From Effrenium voratum (Eukaryota > Sar > Dinophyceae > Suessiales > Symbiodiniaceae): DNA of 64,000 nucleotides. The stretch lies in contig CAUJNA010003771.1 in NCBI GenBank assembly GCA_963377175.1, positions 2,697,587-2,761,586 of the forward strand. Reading direction: 5' to 3'. The position numbers and the translations under genes are program-made. Below the pieces are notes generated by a model. It worked only from the letters and a program-made list of their open reading frames with translations, searched no databases and was not told where the DNA came from. Positions 26,001 through 34,902 of the stretch are shown one piece after another. Numbering within the stretch: the first letter of the stretch is position 1; the number at the start of each line of letters is the position of its first letter.

Positions 26001-26839
26001 GTGCTTTTCTCGCAACAAGCGCTGAAATGCCCAATGCACCTGATTCGCGAACAAATCAGGAGTGCCGCGAATCCCTCCATTTTTGGCGCTCGAGTTGGGT
26101 TCCGCCACCTGCTTTTGGGTTGCACGAAGTTCCCATCTGGCCGTTGACTGCGCGAGGAAGGCAGACGAGTGCTCGTAGCATTGGCTTTCAGACTTCGGCG
26201 CAATTGAACAGAACCACGCTGCAAACCGCGCCTCAAGAACGGGCTTTAGGCTTCGACAGCGGAACATCGTTTGGCGTTTTTTTTTTTTGGGGGGGGGGCA
26301 GCACTAGGGGAGCACCAGAGAGCATCGGGGGCCCTTTGGTGAGCATCATTTCCGTGGGGGTTAGAGCACCAGCAACAACTGTTGCTGGGCGTTCCAACCA
26401 TGCCAACTTTAAAGCCATATGTGCCATGGTCAAAAGATGTTCCTGAAACGTGTATATATATATATACACATACATATATATATATATACACATCCAAGAT
26501 TCTTGGTTTTCCCCTTGGTCTCCCTTCAAAACCCTCCAAAAAAGGGCCTACCCCTGGAAAAAAGAAAAACCAAAGACGGAGCCATCCACCGGAGAAACTC
26601 CAGCGAGCCATGGGCTTCGAAGAGTCGGGTTCCATGAGGCCGTTCTCATGGGAGCCGCGTGCGATTCGAATCGGGATGAAGGTTAAGGGGCGATCCGAAG
26701 CAGAACTGGTTTCGGAGATCCGCCTTCTTCATCCTTTACATCGTGGGTAGATCGTTTTTGAAGACCGGGTTTTGATTGTAACTCATGTTTGCATTTTGTC
26801 TGCGAAGGGTGGGTTCGGTGGTTTGTTCCGGCACCAAGA
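23006..26839. other. Host-type sequence with no firm gene
   Basis: Contains three tandem ggcggcata units at about 23041-23062, a poly-T tract (25462-25479), a poly-G tract (25831-25847) and (TA)n at 26453-26488. The plus strand at 25890-26025 and the minus strand at 25914-26267 both give protein-like readings that exclude each other, so neither is called. Confidence 0.35.
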
Positions 26840-27076
26840 GAGTGGCCAATTTCGGGCCGGCTGGCTTTTGCGGTGTGTTTCGAAGAGGAACCACACTTGG
26901 ACCTCTGGCACTTGCAGTTGGCTGAAGTGGCGAAGAAAGCTCCAGGGCAACCCCGCCGAAAAGCGGCTGACTCACAGGCAATGCGGGTGTTGGTGAGCAT
27001 CACTGAGACGAAGAACCTGAAATTGGCAGACCTCGTGTCTGACCTCAAGGCCGCGGTGCGCAACTTGTTCCAAGAC
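26840..27076 (+). CDS. Candidate exon, unknown protein
   Basis: The frame is protein-like: a segment near FEEEPHLDLWHLQLAEVAKK is followed by a probable amphipathic helix around LKLADLVSDLKAAVRNLFQD. It lies within a longer open stretch (26789-27622) whose right half looks intronic. The antisense frame is cysteine-rich and less natural. Borders are approximate and the function is unknown. Confidence 0.4.
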
Positions 27077-28855
27077 CTTGGGACCCCTTTTTTGGGGAAA
27101 CCAAAGGAGTCAGTTGAAGCACTGGTGCTTAGAACGCTGCTCAATCACGGGCTTGGCAACCAGGAAACCAAGGCCCCCTTGGGCCCAAAACGTTCCGGGC
27201 ATTGGCCAAAACGGTCACGAGGCACGATGAATTTTCTGGCTGGTGTTCCCCCAGGGAATCGTCCATTTTCCTTTGTGGAACCTCCAAAGAGTGGCGATTG
27301 TAAAATCAAAGCCACCAGAAAAAATGATCATTTTTTGATTTGGGGCAATCCATTGACTTCTATCCCCCCGAAAGTTTTCGAATTCCCGAAAAGGTGGAAC
27401 CTTGATCGACCAGAGCCCACCTGTGGCAGAGCACTTGTTTTCTTCTCGGAAGCCCATTGGGGGAAAGGATCTTTGTACCCAGGGGCCCTACGAGCTCGGA
27501 TGCTCCACTCTGAGACTCTGACTGATCCTTCATTTCCCGGAAAAAAAGGTATCGGTGAGAATACTTTTGGGGCCCCCAAAATGGTGGCGCTGCTTCTGGT
27601 GTCCTGTTTTTCAGCGACCTGAAACGGGTACCCTTCAGCACACACCCGGAGAGCAAGGGGAAGGCGCCCTCTCTCGGACAGGACGTGGAACTCCTGCGCC
27701 CCCGGCATTTCGGAAGACTCGAGTCTGAAAAAAAGTCCGCACTTTCCCATCCAAATCCTCAGTCTTACCCACTGAATTCTCTAGCACCCCCCCCCCTGCC
27801 ATGTCAAGGATGACATGGCGAGCCGCAATCAGCACCAGGTGAGCGGACGAGCAGTTAAGATACGGACCAAGGCAAAAACAATAAGATAAGTTTGGAATTT
27901 TGTCGATAAGCTGCTGCGTGAGACGATAGAATATGCTGTTGCCTCAATGCAACTAGAATTTGTTGTCTGATTGCAGCTACAATTTGGCAGACAGCTTTAA
28001 ACACTCAGTTTGTAATCATCTCAAATGCTTCTGCGTTTCGCAATTTCTGAACGCAATGTTATCAAGAGCATAGGCATGCAGTTGATATCCCCAGCGCTGC
28101 AAGCAAAAACGTTCTGTACTCATCTCACCCTTGAACAAACGGAACTGGGGAGGTGGGGTGACCCCCGATTTTCGTTTTATGGTCCCATTTCCTTAGGATT
28201 AGGATCCGTCCCCAAGAGCGAGAGGGATTCAATTGACTGAATGACACCTTCCACTTGCTTAAGAACATTTGTTGTGTCCCGTTTTCCAGGGAATCTATCA
28301 CTACTGCACTTTATTTTTCCCCAGGGAAACTTGGGGATTGTGGACGCAGGTGGGGAAGTGCTTCCTCCCGGGCCACAGCCTGTCTCAAGACAAGGTGTGC
28401 CTGGAGCGCCTTTGCTGAAGAGCCGACCATCGACCGGAGCCAAGCGGCGACCAGGGGCCATGACTCGTCTTGTGGCTCTAACCAAGAGACTTCTTGAGGG
28501 GGGGGCAACTTTGGGAGGGAAATCTTTTGCAGGGGAGATGAAGTTGTTTTTTTCTTGTTGGAGGGGAATCGACCGCGCTTTATGGGGAGATCCGAGGGAG
28601 ATGCTTTTTTGTTTTAATGTGAAGGGCACTCAACTGGGCTGTGAAGGGATGATGCTCCAGTCAGCTTTGCCTTTGGAGTTGAGAGATGGGGGCAGAATCG
28701 CAAGGACCACGGCCCATTTTTTACAGCTGGATAAATTTGAGAGCAGCTTCCCTGGGTGTTCCTCTCAGGTCTTCCGATGACATCCTTTGGATCTCCATCC
28801 GGCCGGGCTCTCGACTGAAGCGGAGCTCCCACCTGTGGGCAAACAGGGGCAGCCT

Positions 28856-28889
<34 letters not shown>

Positions 28890-28994
28890 CAGAACAAGCC
28901 CCCATCATTTTCCATTTGCTGAAGAATGTTTTTTTGTTTCCCTGTTGGTTTTACAGGGAATCTATCACTACGTGAAATATGTTCTTTTTCCCAG
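27077..28994. other. Probable intronic and intergenic sequence with one possible exon
   Basis: The plus-strand frame after the acceptor at 28324 (tttttccccag) stays open to about 28540 and includes AMTRLVALTKRLLEGG; the minus strand is also open. The 18-mer cagggaatctatcactac lies at 28287-28304 and again at 28954-28971, each about 20 bases upstream of an AG acceptor. An (AG)n microsatellite is at 28858-28885. Confidence 0.35.
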
Positions 28995-29200
28995 GGGTCT
29001 CAACCAAATGGAAGTCATTTGCACAGGCTTGTTTGGTTTTTTGAATGCTCGGAAACATGTGCACGTTTTTTTGTTTGCGCGGATCACTTCGGAAGCAATC
29101 GCGATTCTGGACATGTTTGATGGCCCTTTGGAAGATGGCAACACAATGATCAGGGCTTTCCAGCAGGATACAGCTGGATACTTGACGCGTTTAACTCAGG
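28995..29200 (+). CDS. Candidate internal exon, unknown protein
   Basis: Starts after a polypyrimidine tract and acceptor (gttctttttcccag ending at 28994) and stays open to a GT donor at 29201. It encodes GLNQMEVICTGLFGFLNARK, then ARITSEAIAILDMFDGPLED and QQDTAGYLTRLTQ, a plausible alpha/beta segment. A shared 18-mer lies just upstream. No family recognised. Confidence 0.5.
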
Positions 29201-30382
29201 GTCGGTTCTAGATTTCAACCCGTTGCTGCTGGTTCAACCGACCCCCCTCCAATCCACGGCGCGCGCTCCCAGGGGGTGATCTGAGCCTCTCTTCTTTTTT
29301 TTGGCCCCCAAAATGCGTGTTTTTTTGGTGTTTTCCTGGTTTCCCATTACATCCCCCAAAACGGGGTACCCTCAAAAAGCGGCAGACCCATCTTGTAGGA
29401 ACCTCAAGACCCAGAGCTACGTCTACGAGCGCCGGCTCTCGCTCACGGGGATCGAGGGATCTTGGTCATCCTGGGCAGTTGCCTCAGAAGCCAAGTGGAG
29501 CATAGCGCCGGAAGCGAAGCGATGCACTGTCAAGTTGACAAGCAGAAATTTGGCCGTGGGTTAACACCCATGGGATCCCATTTTGGTTGGTAGGTGAATT
29601 CACCACCCATGTTAGAACCTGTTTTACTGGGGATTGAATCGGATGTTCACTGGGGGTACGATTTGGGTTTTGACCCATAGCCATGTGTCCAGAGGCCGTG
29701 AGGGAGCGCCTTTCCCAGTTGCAACAAGGACTCATGGATGCCCCGAACAGAGTTGCACAAACGACTCGATTGTAGATGAAATCCCCGGAAAGGGGATCTG
29801 CCGGGGGTTTGGTCATTGCCAAATTAGCAAAGACATGAAACTCCAAACCTACAGCCCGCATGTCCTTTCTGCTAGGCAGGCAATATATTTTGACCGCAGC
29901 TCAATGCGCGATTCAAGCCGAAAGCCCGAAACAGCCTCGTGGGCTCACAACTACCCTCTCCGAATTCCCAGTTGAGTCGGTGTGAGGTGCACTCCTAAAC
30001 GAAGGCATTTTGGAGTCGGTGGTAGTGAACATTCTTGACAGCCCTCGGGTGTCATGCAAGACACTTCAGCGTACATTTCGCGAACTTGGAGGAACCTCCA
30101 CGGTTGGATTGACATAAATCCCCAATCTTCCGCAACCCCTTAAGTGGTGGCTTGGATGGCTGGTTTGGGATTTGAACCCAAACCACCGAACCAAACCATG
30201 AAGGGTTGAATTGGAACTAGTGAGGATGGGAGCCGAGGGGTATCTAGCTCGGGATTAAAGTGCCCTTTGTGTTGGACGCACGAGTGGCAGACACCCCCAA
30301 GCCTTGCGGGAGTCACCTGGAAGAAGCGAGAGGAGCAAGGAGGATGTTTGAGGAGAGGAGAGCGGGTGGTTCCAGTTTTCAG
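29201..30382. other. Host-type sequence including a family T copy
   Basis: A family T fragment at about 29587-29688 ends gggttttgacccatagccat. A plus-strand frame at 29390-29560 reads moderately protein-like but has no confirmed splice sites. Confidence 0.35.
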
Positions 30383-30641
30383 AGGTGTCTACTTGGCATC
30401 AGCAAACCGGTGTACCGAGGAAGAAAAAAACGCGTGCGGACAAACATGCTGAGGTCCAGCTCTATTTGCCGGGAGAGCTCTCACAGGCGGATGCGACCCA
30501 GGCGCGAGCGAGTCGAGCGGAGGCAGTTCTGCAGATGAAAGCGGAGCTAGACACGTCCAACGTGTGTGTGAGTTCCCTTCTGTTGACACCGGAAGCCAAT
30601 GACAGATCTAGAAGCGAGGGGAAGCGAACGCCATGCAGAAG

Positions 30642-30675
<34 letters not shown>

Positions 30676-30703
30676 TCTCCCTCCCTCTCTCTCTCTCTGT
30701 GTG

Positions 30704-30745
<42 letters not shown>

Positions 30746-30817
30746 TCTCTCTCTCTGTCTGTTCGCCTTTCTTTTTGTGTCTCACTCTCTCTCTCTCTCA
30801 CTCTCTCTCTCTCTCTC

Positions 30818-30858
<41 letters not shown>

Positions 30859-31543
30859 CTTCCCAGCCTTTAGCTCAGGCGCCAGCTGCGGACCAGCCCC
30901 AGCAGCTTGGCCGCCTTGGCATGCAAAGGGACCCCCGGAGACCTGAGCTTCACTCAGCTGGAAGCGGTGGAGGGGTTACCCAATAGGATTCCAAACGGTT
31001 CCAGCAGGTGGGCTCCAATGGGTTTTGATGGGCTTCGGAGGCTTCAGGGTGAGCGGGTGGAGTGGGTTCCGAAGGGTTTGAGGCGTTTTGGGGATGCTTC
31101 TGGTTTTTCTCTTCTTTTTGTTTGGGGGGGGGGGGATATTTGAAACACAACAGACCTTCCGAGGCACAGGCATTGCATTTTTAAAGCACGGCTTGAGATT
31201 GACTCATCTGAAATTGATATGTGGAAGGGGCCAGCCGCTTCAGAGGCGAGTCGTCGTGAAATTGGCATCGGGGCCATTTGGCAGCTTCGTTTTGACGAGG
31301 GAGTATTTGTCCCTTTAGTTTTCCAGTACCATGCATCTTTAATCGAGTTTTTGGGGCACATGTGTTCGCCTGTCTTCCAGCTTTTACGATGCCTGGTAAA
31401 AATGGCGAGCGTCCTTTTTGACCCTAACTTTTTGCGGACTTTTTTCAGGGGCCGGCAAGAATAACTGGCTTACCAGCTGATTTAGAAGATCCCCTTGAAA
31501 AGCAGATGGTTTCTGCATGTGTCTTCCAAGATGCGGCTATGGG
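30383..31543 (+). CDS. Spliced gene fragment, four exons, unknown function
   Basis: Four plus-strand exons join with consistent phases. 30383-30561 encodes an Ala/Gln/Glu-rich helical segment including LYLPGELSQADATQARASRA and ends in phase 0. 30867-30966 starts PLAQAPAADQPQQLGRLG and leaves one base. 31154-31302 supplies the other two bases and includes IDSSEIDMWKGPAASEASR. 31449-31543 begins in phase 0 with GPARITGLPADLEDPLEKQM and ends at a GT donor. The introns (about 305, 187 and 146 bases) end in tttttcttcccag, acacaacag and ttttttcag, and the first contains the long (CT)n repeat. The 5' and 3' ends are not found and the exon at 30383 has an uncertain start. No family recognised; likely a partly disordered or coiled-coil protein. 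Confidence 0.55.
30667..30856. repeat. (CT)n microsatellite inside an intron
   Basis: A long CT/TC array, preceded by (CCTG)n at 30641-30670, forms the polypyrimidine part of the proposed first intron and ends directly at the acceptor tttttcttcccag (30866). The apparent Leu/Ser and Arg/Glu frames across it are artefacts. Confidence 0.9.
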
Positions 31544-32565
31544 GTGAATCTACGCATCCCCCGTTTGGGGCTTCGCGGAATTCGTTGGGAGTGTTTTAGA
31601 CCCCCCGTCAATGCTTTGCCTCGGCTGTCCTTTGGGTTTCCCCTGAACCGACACAAAAGGGGTTCCCTAAAAGACGCAGCAGCGCAGGCTGTTCATCACC
31701 TTGGAGTTCGCGAATCCCGGTCCTGCACCTCAGGAAGAGAATCCAGGTCCAGCGGACAAAAGTTCGTTGAAGTGGTGATTTCATCCCGGTCTTGGGGATG
31801 GGAAACCCCATCCCAACGAATCTGACATGTTTGTGTCGGCTCAATGTGGGTTTCGGAATCCATTCCGAAATGCCTTTGAGTCAGGCTCAAAAATCGAGCG
31901 CCCATCCCACCAGCTTTTCCTCTCACAAGCCCAGTCCCGTTTTTTCCTTTTCACAGCTAGACTCAAGCTCAGCGGTTCTCCGCAAAGTGGCCCAACCTGG
32001 CCTGTGGCTCAAAAAAAAAAACGGAATTCCAAAATGGGTTGCAGCCTGGTAAGTGGGTCTCATGGGTACCAAGACCTGCGGTTTGCACTCCGCTCGTTTC
32101 GCTCTGATCGCCACAGCCATCTTTGTCCAGGCCGTGACAGCCCTGAGGACCCGGATCTCGGGACCTCGGGACCCGGATCGCGCGAGGGGCAGGTCCATGG
32201 CCACGTGGATCCGTGCTGCAGGTCCCAGGCATTGGGAAAGGTCCAGAGATGTCCAGAGTCTTTGGACATGAAACATAGCACAATCTGCGGTAGAAAAGCC
32301 AGGGCTTATCTCGGTATTCGTGGTTTTGGTCAGTTCAATGCCAGCTGGTGTGAAGTGGTTCTTGTCCAGCAGTATGAGTTTAGCCGCAGCCATTATTCAA
32401 GAACAAACGAACAACTGTGTTTTTGTTTTAACAAATATCAAAAAATGGAAATTGCTTTGATTGGGATCACGCACCATGTTGTTCCTTCACCTGCCAACTG
32501 GTGCGAGGTGGGATCTTGTCCATCCACACCAGTTTGGAATTGAAACAGACCCCATTCATTTTGCT
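31544..32565. other. Probable continuation of the spliced gene, not resolved
   Basis: After the donor at 31544 there is an acceptor-like gtgttttag at 31599 and a protein-like plus-strand stretch near 31673-31780 readable in two frames. I could not choose between them. The minus strand at 31923-32393 is also open. Confidence 0.3.
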
Positions 32566-32830
32566 GGTGCGATAGGTAGGGAATGTGGGAATGAACCAAG
32601 CCAGGGGTCCCCTTAAAGGAAACCACCAGTTGGATGGTTTATAAGGGTCATTCCATTTATAATTCCCTGCATCTCGCGCACCAGCAAGGCAGAGACACAT
32701 TGGAAGACTTGCTGGTGCGAGAGATGCAGGGAATGAGAAATGGAATGACCCTTATAAACCATCCAACTGGTGGCTTCCTTTAAGGGGACCCCTGGCTTGG
32801 TTCATTCCCACATTTCCTACTGATCGCACC
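32566..32830. repeat. 265-bp near-perfect palindrome (foldback element)
   Basis: The left arm (about 32566-32688) and right arm (32708-32830) are reverse complements over about 120 bases with few mismatches and a 19-base spacer. For example ccagttggatggtttataag on the left pairs with cttataaaccatccaactgg on the right. No coding content. It fits a foldback transposon or a recent inverted duplication. It lies between candidate exons, so it may be intronic. Confidence 0.85.
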
Positions 32831-32958
32831 GCTCGCAAGTTGCCTTAGCTGCTATTGGGTTGCATCTTTAGACTTTATTTTTTGAAATCAAGTCGGGTTT
32901 TCCACTACACCCCCCAAAAGTGAAGAACTCTTTTTTTTTTTGGGGGGGGGGGTTACAG

Positions 32959-33095
32959 CAACCAAGTTGCGTGTTTTCACTTTCCGCCGGATGTCTTCGA
33001 AGCGAAGATCTCGAGATCTCGGGAGCCAGGACTTGGCTGCGCTGCAGAATGCCTTCTCCAAGTTGGAGCGGGAGTTAGAGCTCAAGACGCGGCAG
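32959..33095 (+). CDS. Candidate internal exon, coiled-coil-like
   Basis: An acceptor (ggttacag ending at 32958, after poly-T and poly-G runs) precedes 45 open codons and a donor (ggcag then gtgcgc). The protein is basic at first (MSSKRRSRDLGSQDL), then heptad-like (LAALQNAFSKLERELELKTR), suggesting a coiled coil. It is on the same strand as the model at 30383-31543 and may be a later exon of that gene. The antisense frame is less protein-like. Confidence 0.5.
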
Positions 33096-33116
33096 GTGCG
33101 CTCACTTCCGGGCAAA

Positions 33117-33232
33117 TATGGCCATGGGTCATGTGCCCTATGCCGATCCCATTTTGGGGCGGATGAACACCATGTACAACCTTTTTTGATGTTCACCAGG
33201 GGTTTCCTGGGTTTTGACCCACAGCCATATGT
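33117..33232 (+). repeat. Family T inverted-repeat element, copy near the exon at 32959
   Basis: Begins tatggccatgggtcatgtg and ends gggttttgacccacagccat, with the inner phrase gatcccattttggggcgga shared with 21491-21661. It starts 22 bases after the proposed donor at 33096, so it would lie inside an intron if that exon is real. (TA)n follows. Confidence 0.55.
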
Positions 33233-33796
33233 ATAATATATATATATATATACACGTATTATTGCATGTATTTTTTTTACACGTGTACATGTAAAAATGT
33301 TTTATTTGTTTACTTGTTTGTCTGTATTATGGGCCCTGCTTTCTCCCGAGTTTCTTTTCAAGGAACTCGGGAACAGATGCTTTTGGGGGGTTTGCAAAAG
33401 CGGTCTTTTTCCCGGTTGCTCCGAAGCAAAGCTGAACCCGGTTGCACTCAAGCCTTGAGTACTATGGGCGGCTTGGTAAGCCAGTCAGATCCATGCGGAT
33501 AATCAGAGATGCACAATTTATGGTTATCCTCGAAGGAAGTTTAGAAGTCTAACTTCCGACAATATCGACAACTCAAGCAGAGCAGTGCAGAGCGAGAGAT
33601 AGAGAGAGAGAGAGAGAAGAAGAGATGAAGAAGCGATGAAGAAAGATGAAGAAGCGATGAAGAAAGATGAAGCATGGTGTGCGAAATGTTAGAAAGGTCG
33701 CGAAGTGCTGTATTTTTCAATGTTTTGAGCCTCCAGACGGCCCAGAAGTTACTTCGGTAAAGCGGCGGGTGCGGAGCCTTTGGTCGGAATTGCTGG
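33233..33796. other. Noncoding, microsatellite-rich
   Basis: (TA)n at 33233-33252, a T-rich stretch, then (AG)n at 33598-33616 and imperfect gatgaagaa units to about 33672. No supported gene. Confidence 0.5.
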
Positions 33797-34306
33797 CAAA
33801 AAATCGCACGCGGCCTGCGCGCGGTGCACATTTGGAAGTCAAAATCGTAAAAACACTACATGCTCGGGCTACTTTTGGAAGCTCCAACTTTCAAAAATCG
33901 CACGCGGCCTGCGCGCGGTGCACATTTGGAAGTCAAAATCGTAAAAACCTGAGAGGGTCGGGCTACTTTTGGAAGCTCCAACTTTCAAAAATCGCACGCG
34001 GCCTGCGCGCGGTGCGCGTTTTTAAGATGCAATGTAGCTTGACAGCGGTAAAACGCATTGGAATGGCAACGCGCAAGGCTTTTATCTAACTTGGAAAAAT
34101 GCGTGGCGCCTGCGCGCGGTGCGCGTTTTTAAGATGCAATGTAGCTTGACAGTGGTAAAACACATTGGAATGGCAACGCGCAAGGCTTTCATCCAATTTG
34201 GAAAAAATGCGTGGCGCTTGCGCGCGGTGCGCATTTCTAAGATGGAATGCAGCTTGGCAGTGGTAAAACGCATTGGAATGGCAACGCGCAAGGCATCCTA
34301 CGCTGC
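33797..34306. repeat. Five-unit tandem repeat array, units of about 94-109 bp
   Basis: Five head-to-tail units all contain gcctgcgcgcggtgc or a close variant. Units 1-2 (33797-33985) share one right half (agtcaaaatcgtaaaaac, ggaagctccaactttc). Units 3-5 (33986-34306) share another (gcagcttggcagtggtaaaa-like, then cattggaatggcaacgcgca). The array is therefore a composite of two subtypes joined by a common left half. It lies just before the transposon. Function unknown. Confidence 0.85.
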
Positions 34307-34327
34307 CCTGTTGAGTTAGTCGCGCTC

Positions 34328-34472
34328 TAGATAGATAGACAGACAGACAGATAGATAGATAGATAGATAGATAGAAAGCTGGAAAGATAGAGAGACAAGT
34401 AGACAGATAGATAGAGAGGTAGACAGGCAGATAGATAGGTAGATAGACAGATAGATAGATAGATAGGGAGGT
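34328..34472. repeat. (GATA)n / (GACA)n microsatellite
   Basis: Imperfect gata, gaca and ggta units over about 145 bases. It separates the tandem array from the transposon's 5' region and could mark the insertion side, but no transposon terminus can be defined from it. Confidence 0.9.
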
Positions 34473-34870
34473 AATGTCGCTGTGACCGTGTGGCGTTTCG
34501 GCTCTGTCTTGTCAGTTGCTCCGCGTATGTCATGTTTGTTCAATGTCCCGGTTTTCGTCACCAGCATCACTAGCATCACCACCACCACTGTTCATGTTTG
34601 TTCATGTCCCGGCTTCAATCGCGGAGCGGCAACTCACATCACCACCACCACTACCACCACTACACTTTCACCAGCACTCCCACCAGCACCACACACAGGC
34701 CGAGAACATGTTAATGTTCTAGTTTGTTGTTTGTCACCAGCCGACCTACCAGCATCACGCTCAGGCGGACAACCTCTTGATGTTTTTTTTTTAGTTTGTG
34801 TTCCCACAGAACGCATATACTTCCACAGACACATGCCAGTGACATCGTTTCCTTGTGTATCCCGCACGGT
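34473..34870. other. 5' region of the Helitron-like element, copy A
   Basis: Contains two similar phrases around gtttgttcaatgtcccggtt / gtttgttcatgtcccggctt and a (CAC/CAT)n-rich stretch (34565-34690). From 34789 onward it matches copy B to the right of the assembly gap almost base for base, so 34789-34902 is certainly part of the duplicated unit. No canonical Helitron 5' end could be fixed. Confidence 0.5.
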
Positions 34871-34895
34871 GGAGCGCGTCTTTTCTGACCGCTCC
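34871..34895 (+). promoter_or_regulatory. Bulged TTTTCT hairpin just before the Rep start codon
   Basis: Arms ggagcg + c(bulge) + gtc and gac + cgctcc flank the loop ttttct. There are nine base pairs and one bulged C. It ends 7 bases before ATG 34903. The same structure is present before the copy B start (about 50840-50864). In this position it would be in the 5' untranslated region, directly before the initiation site. Confidence 0.75.
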
Positions 34896-34902
34896 GGACG
34901 CC

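Noticed and set aside
30599..30986. Leu/Ser-rich open frames that look like a membrane protein
   Set aside because: They are produced by the (CT)n repeat. The tract fits an intron ending at 30866.
34855..34902. Upstream GTG start for the transposase
   Set aside because: A eukaryotic message would use ATG 34903, which lies in a gccatgg context directly after a hairpin. The extra 16 codons span the hairpin.
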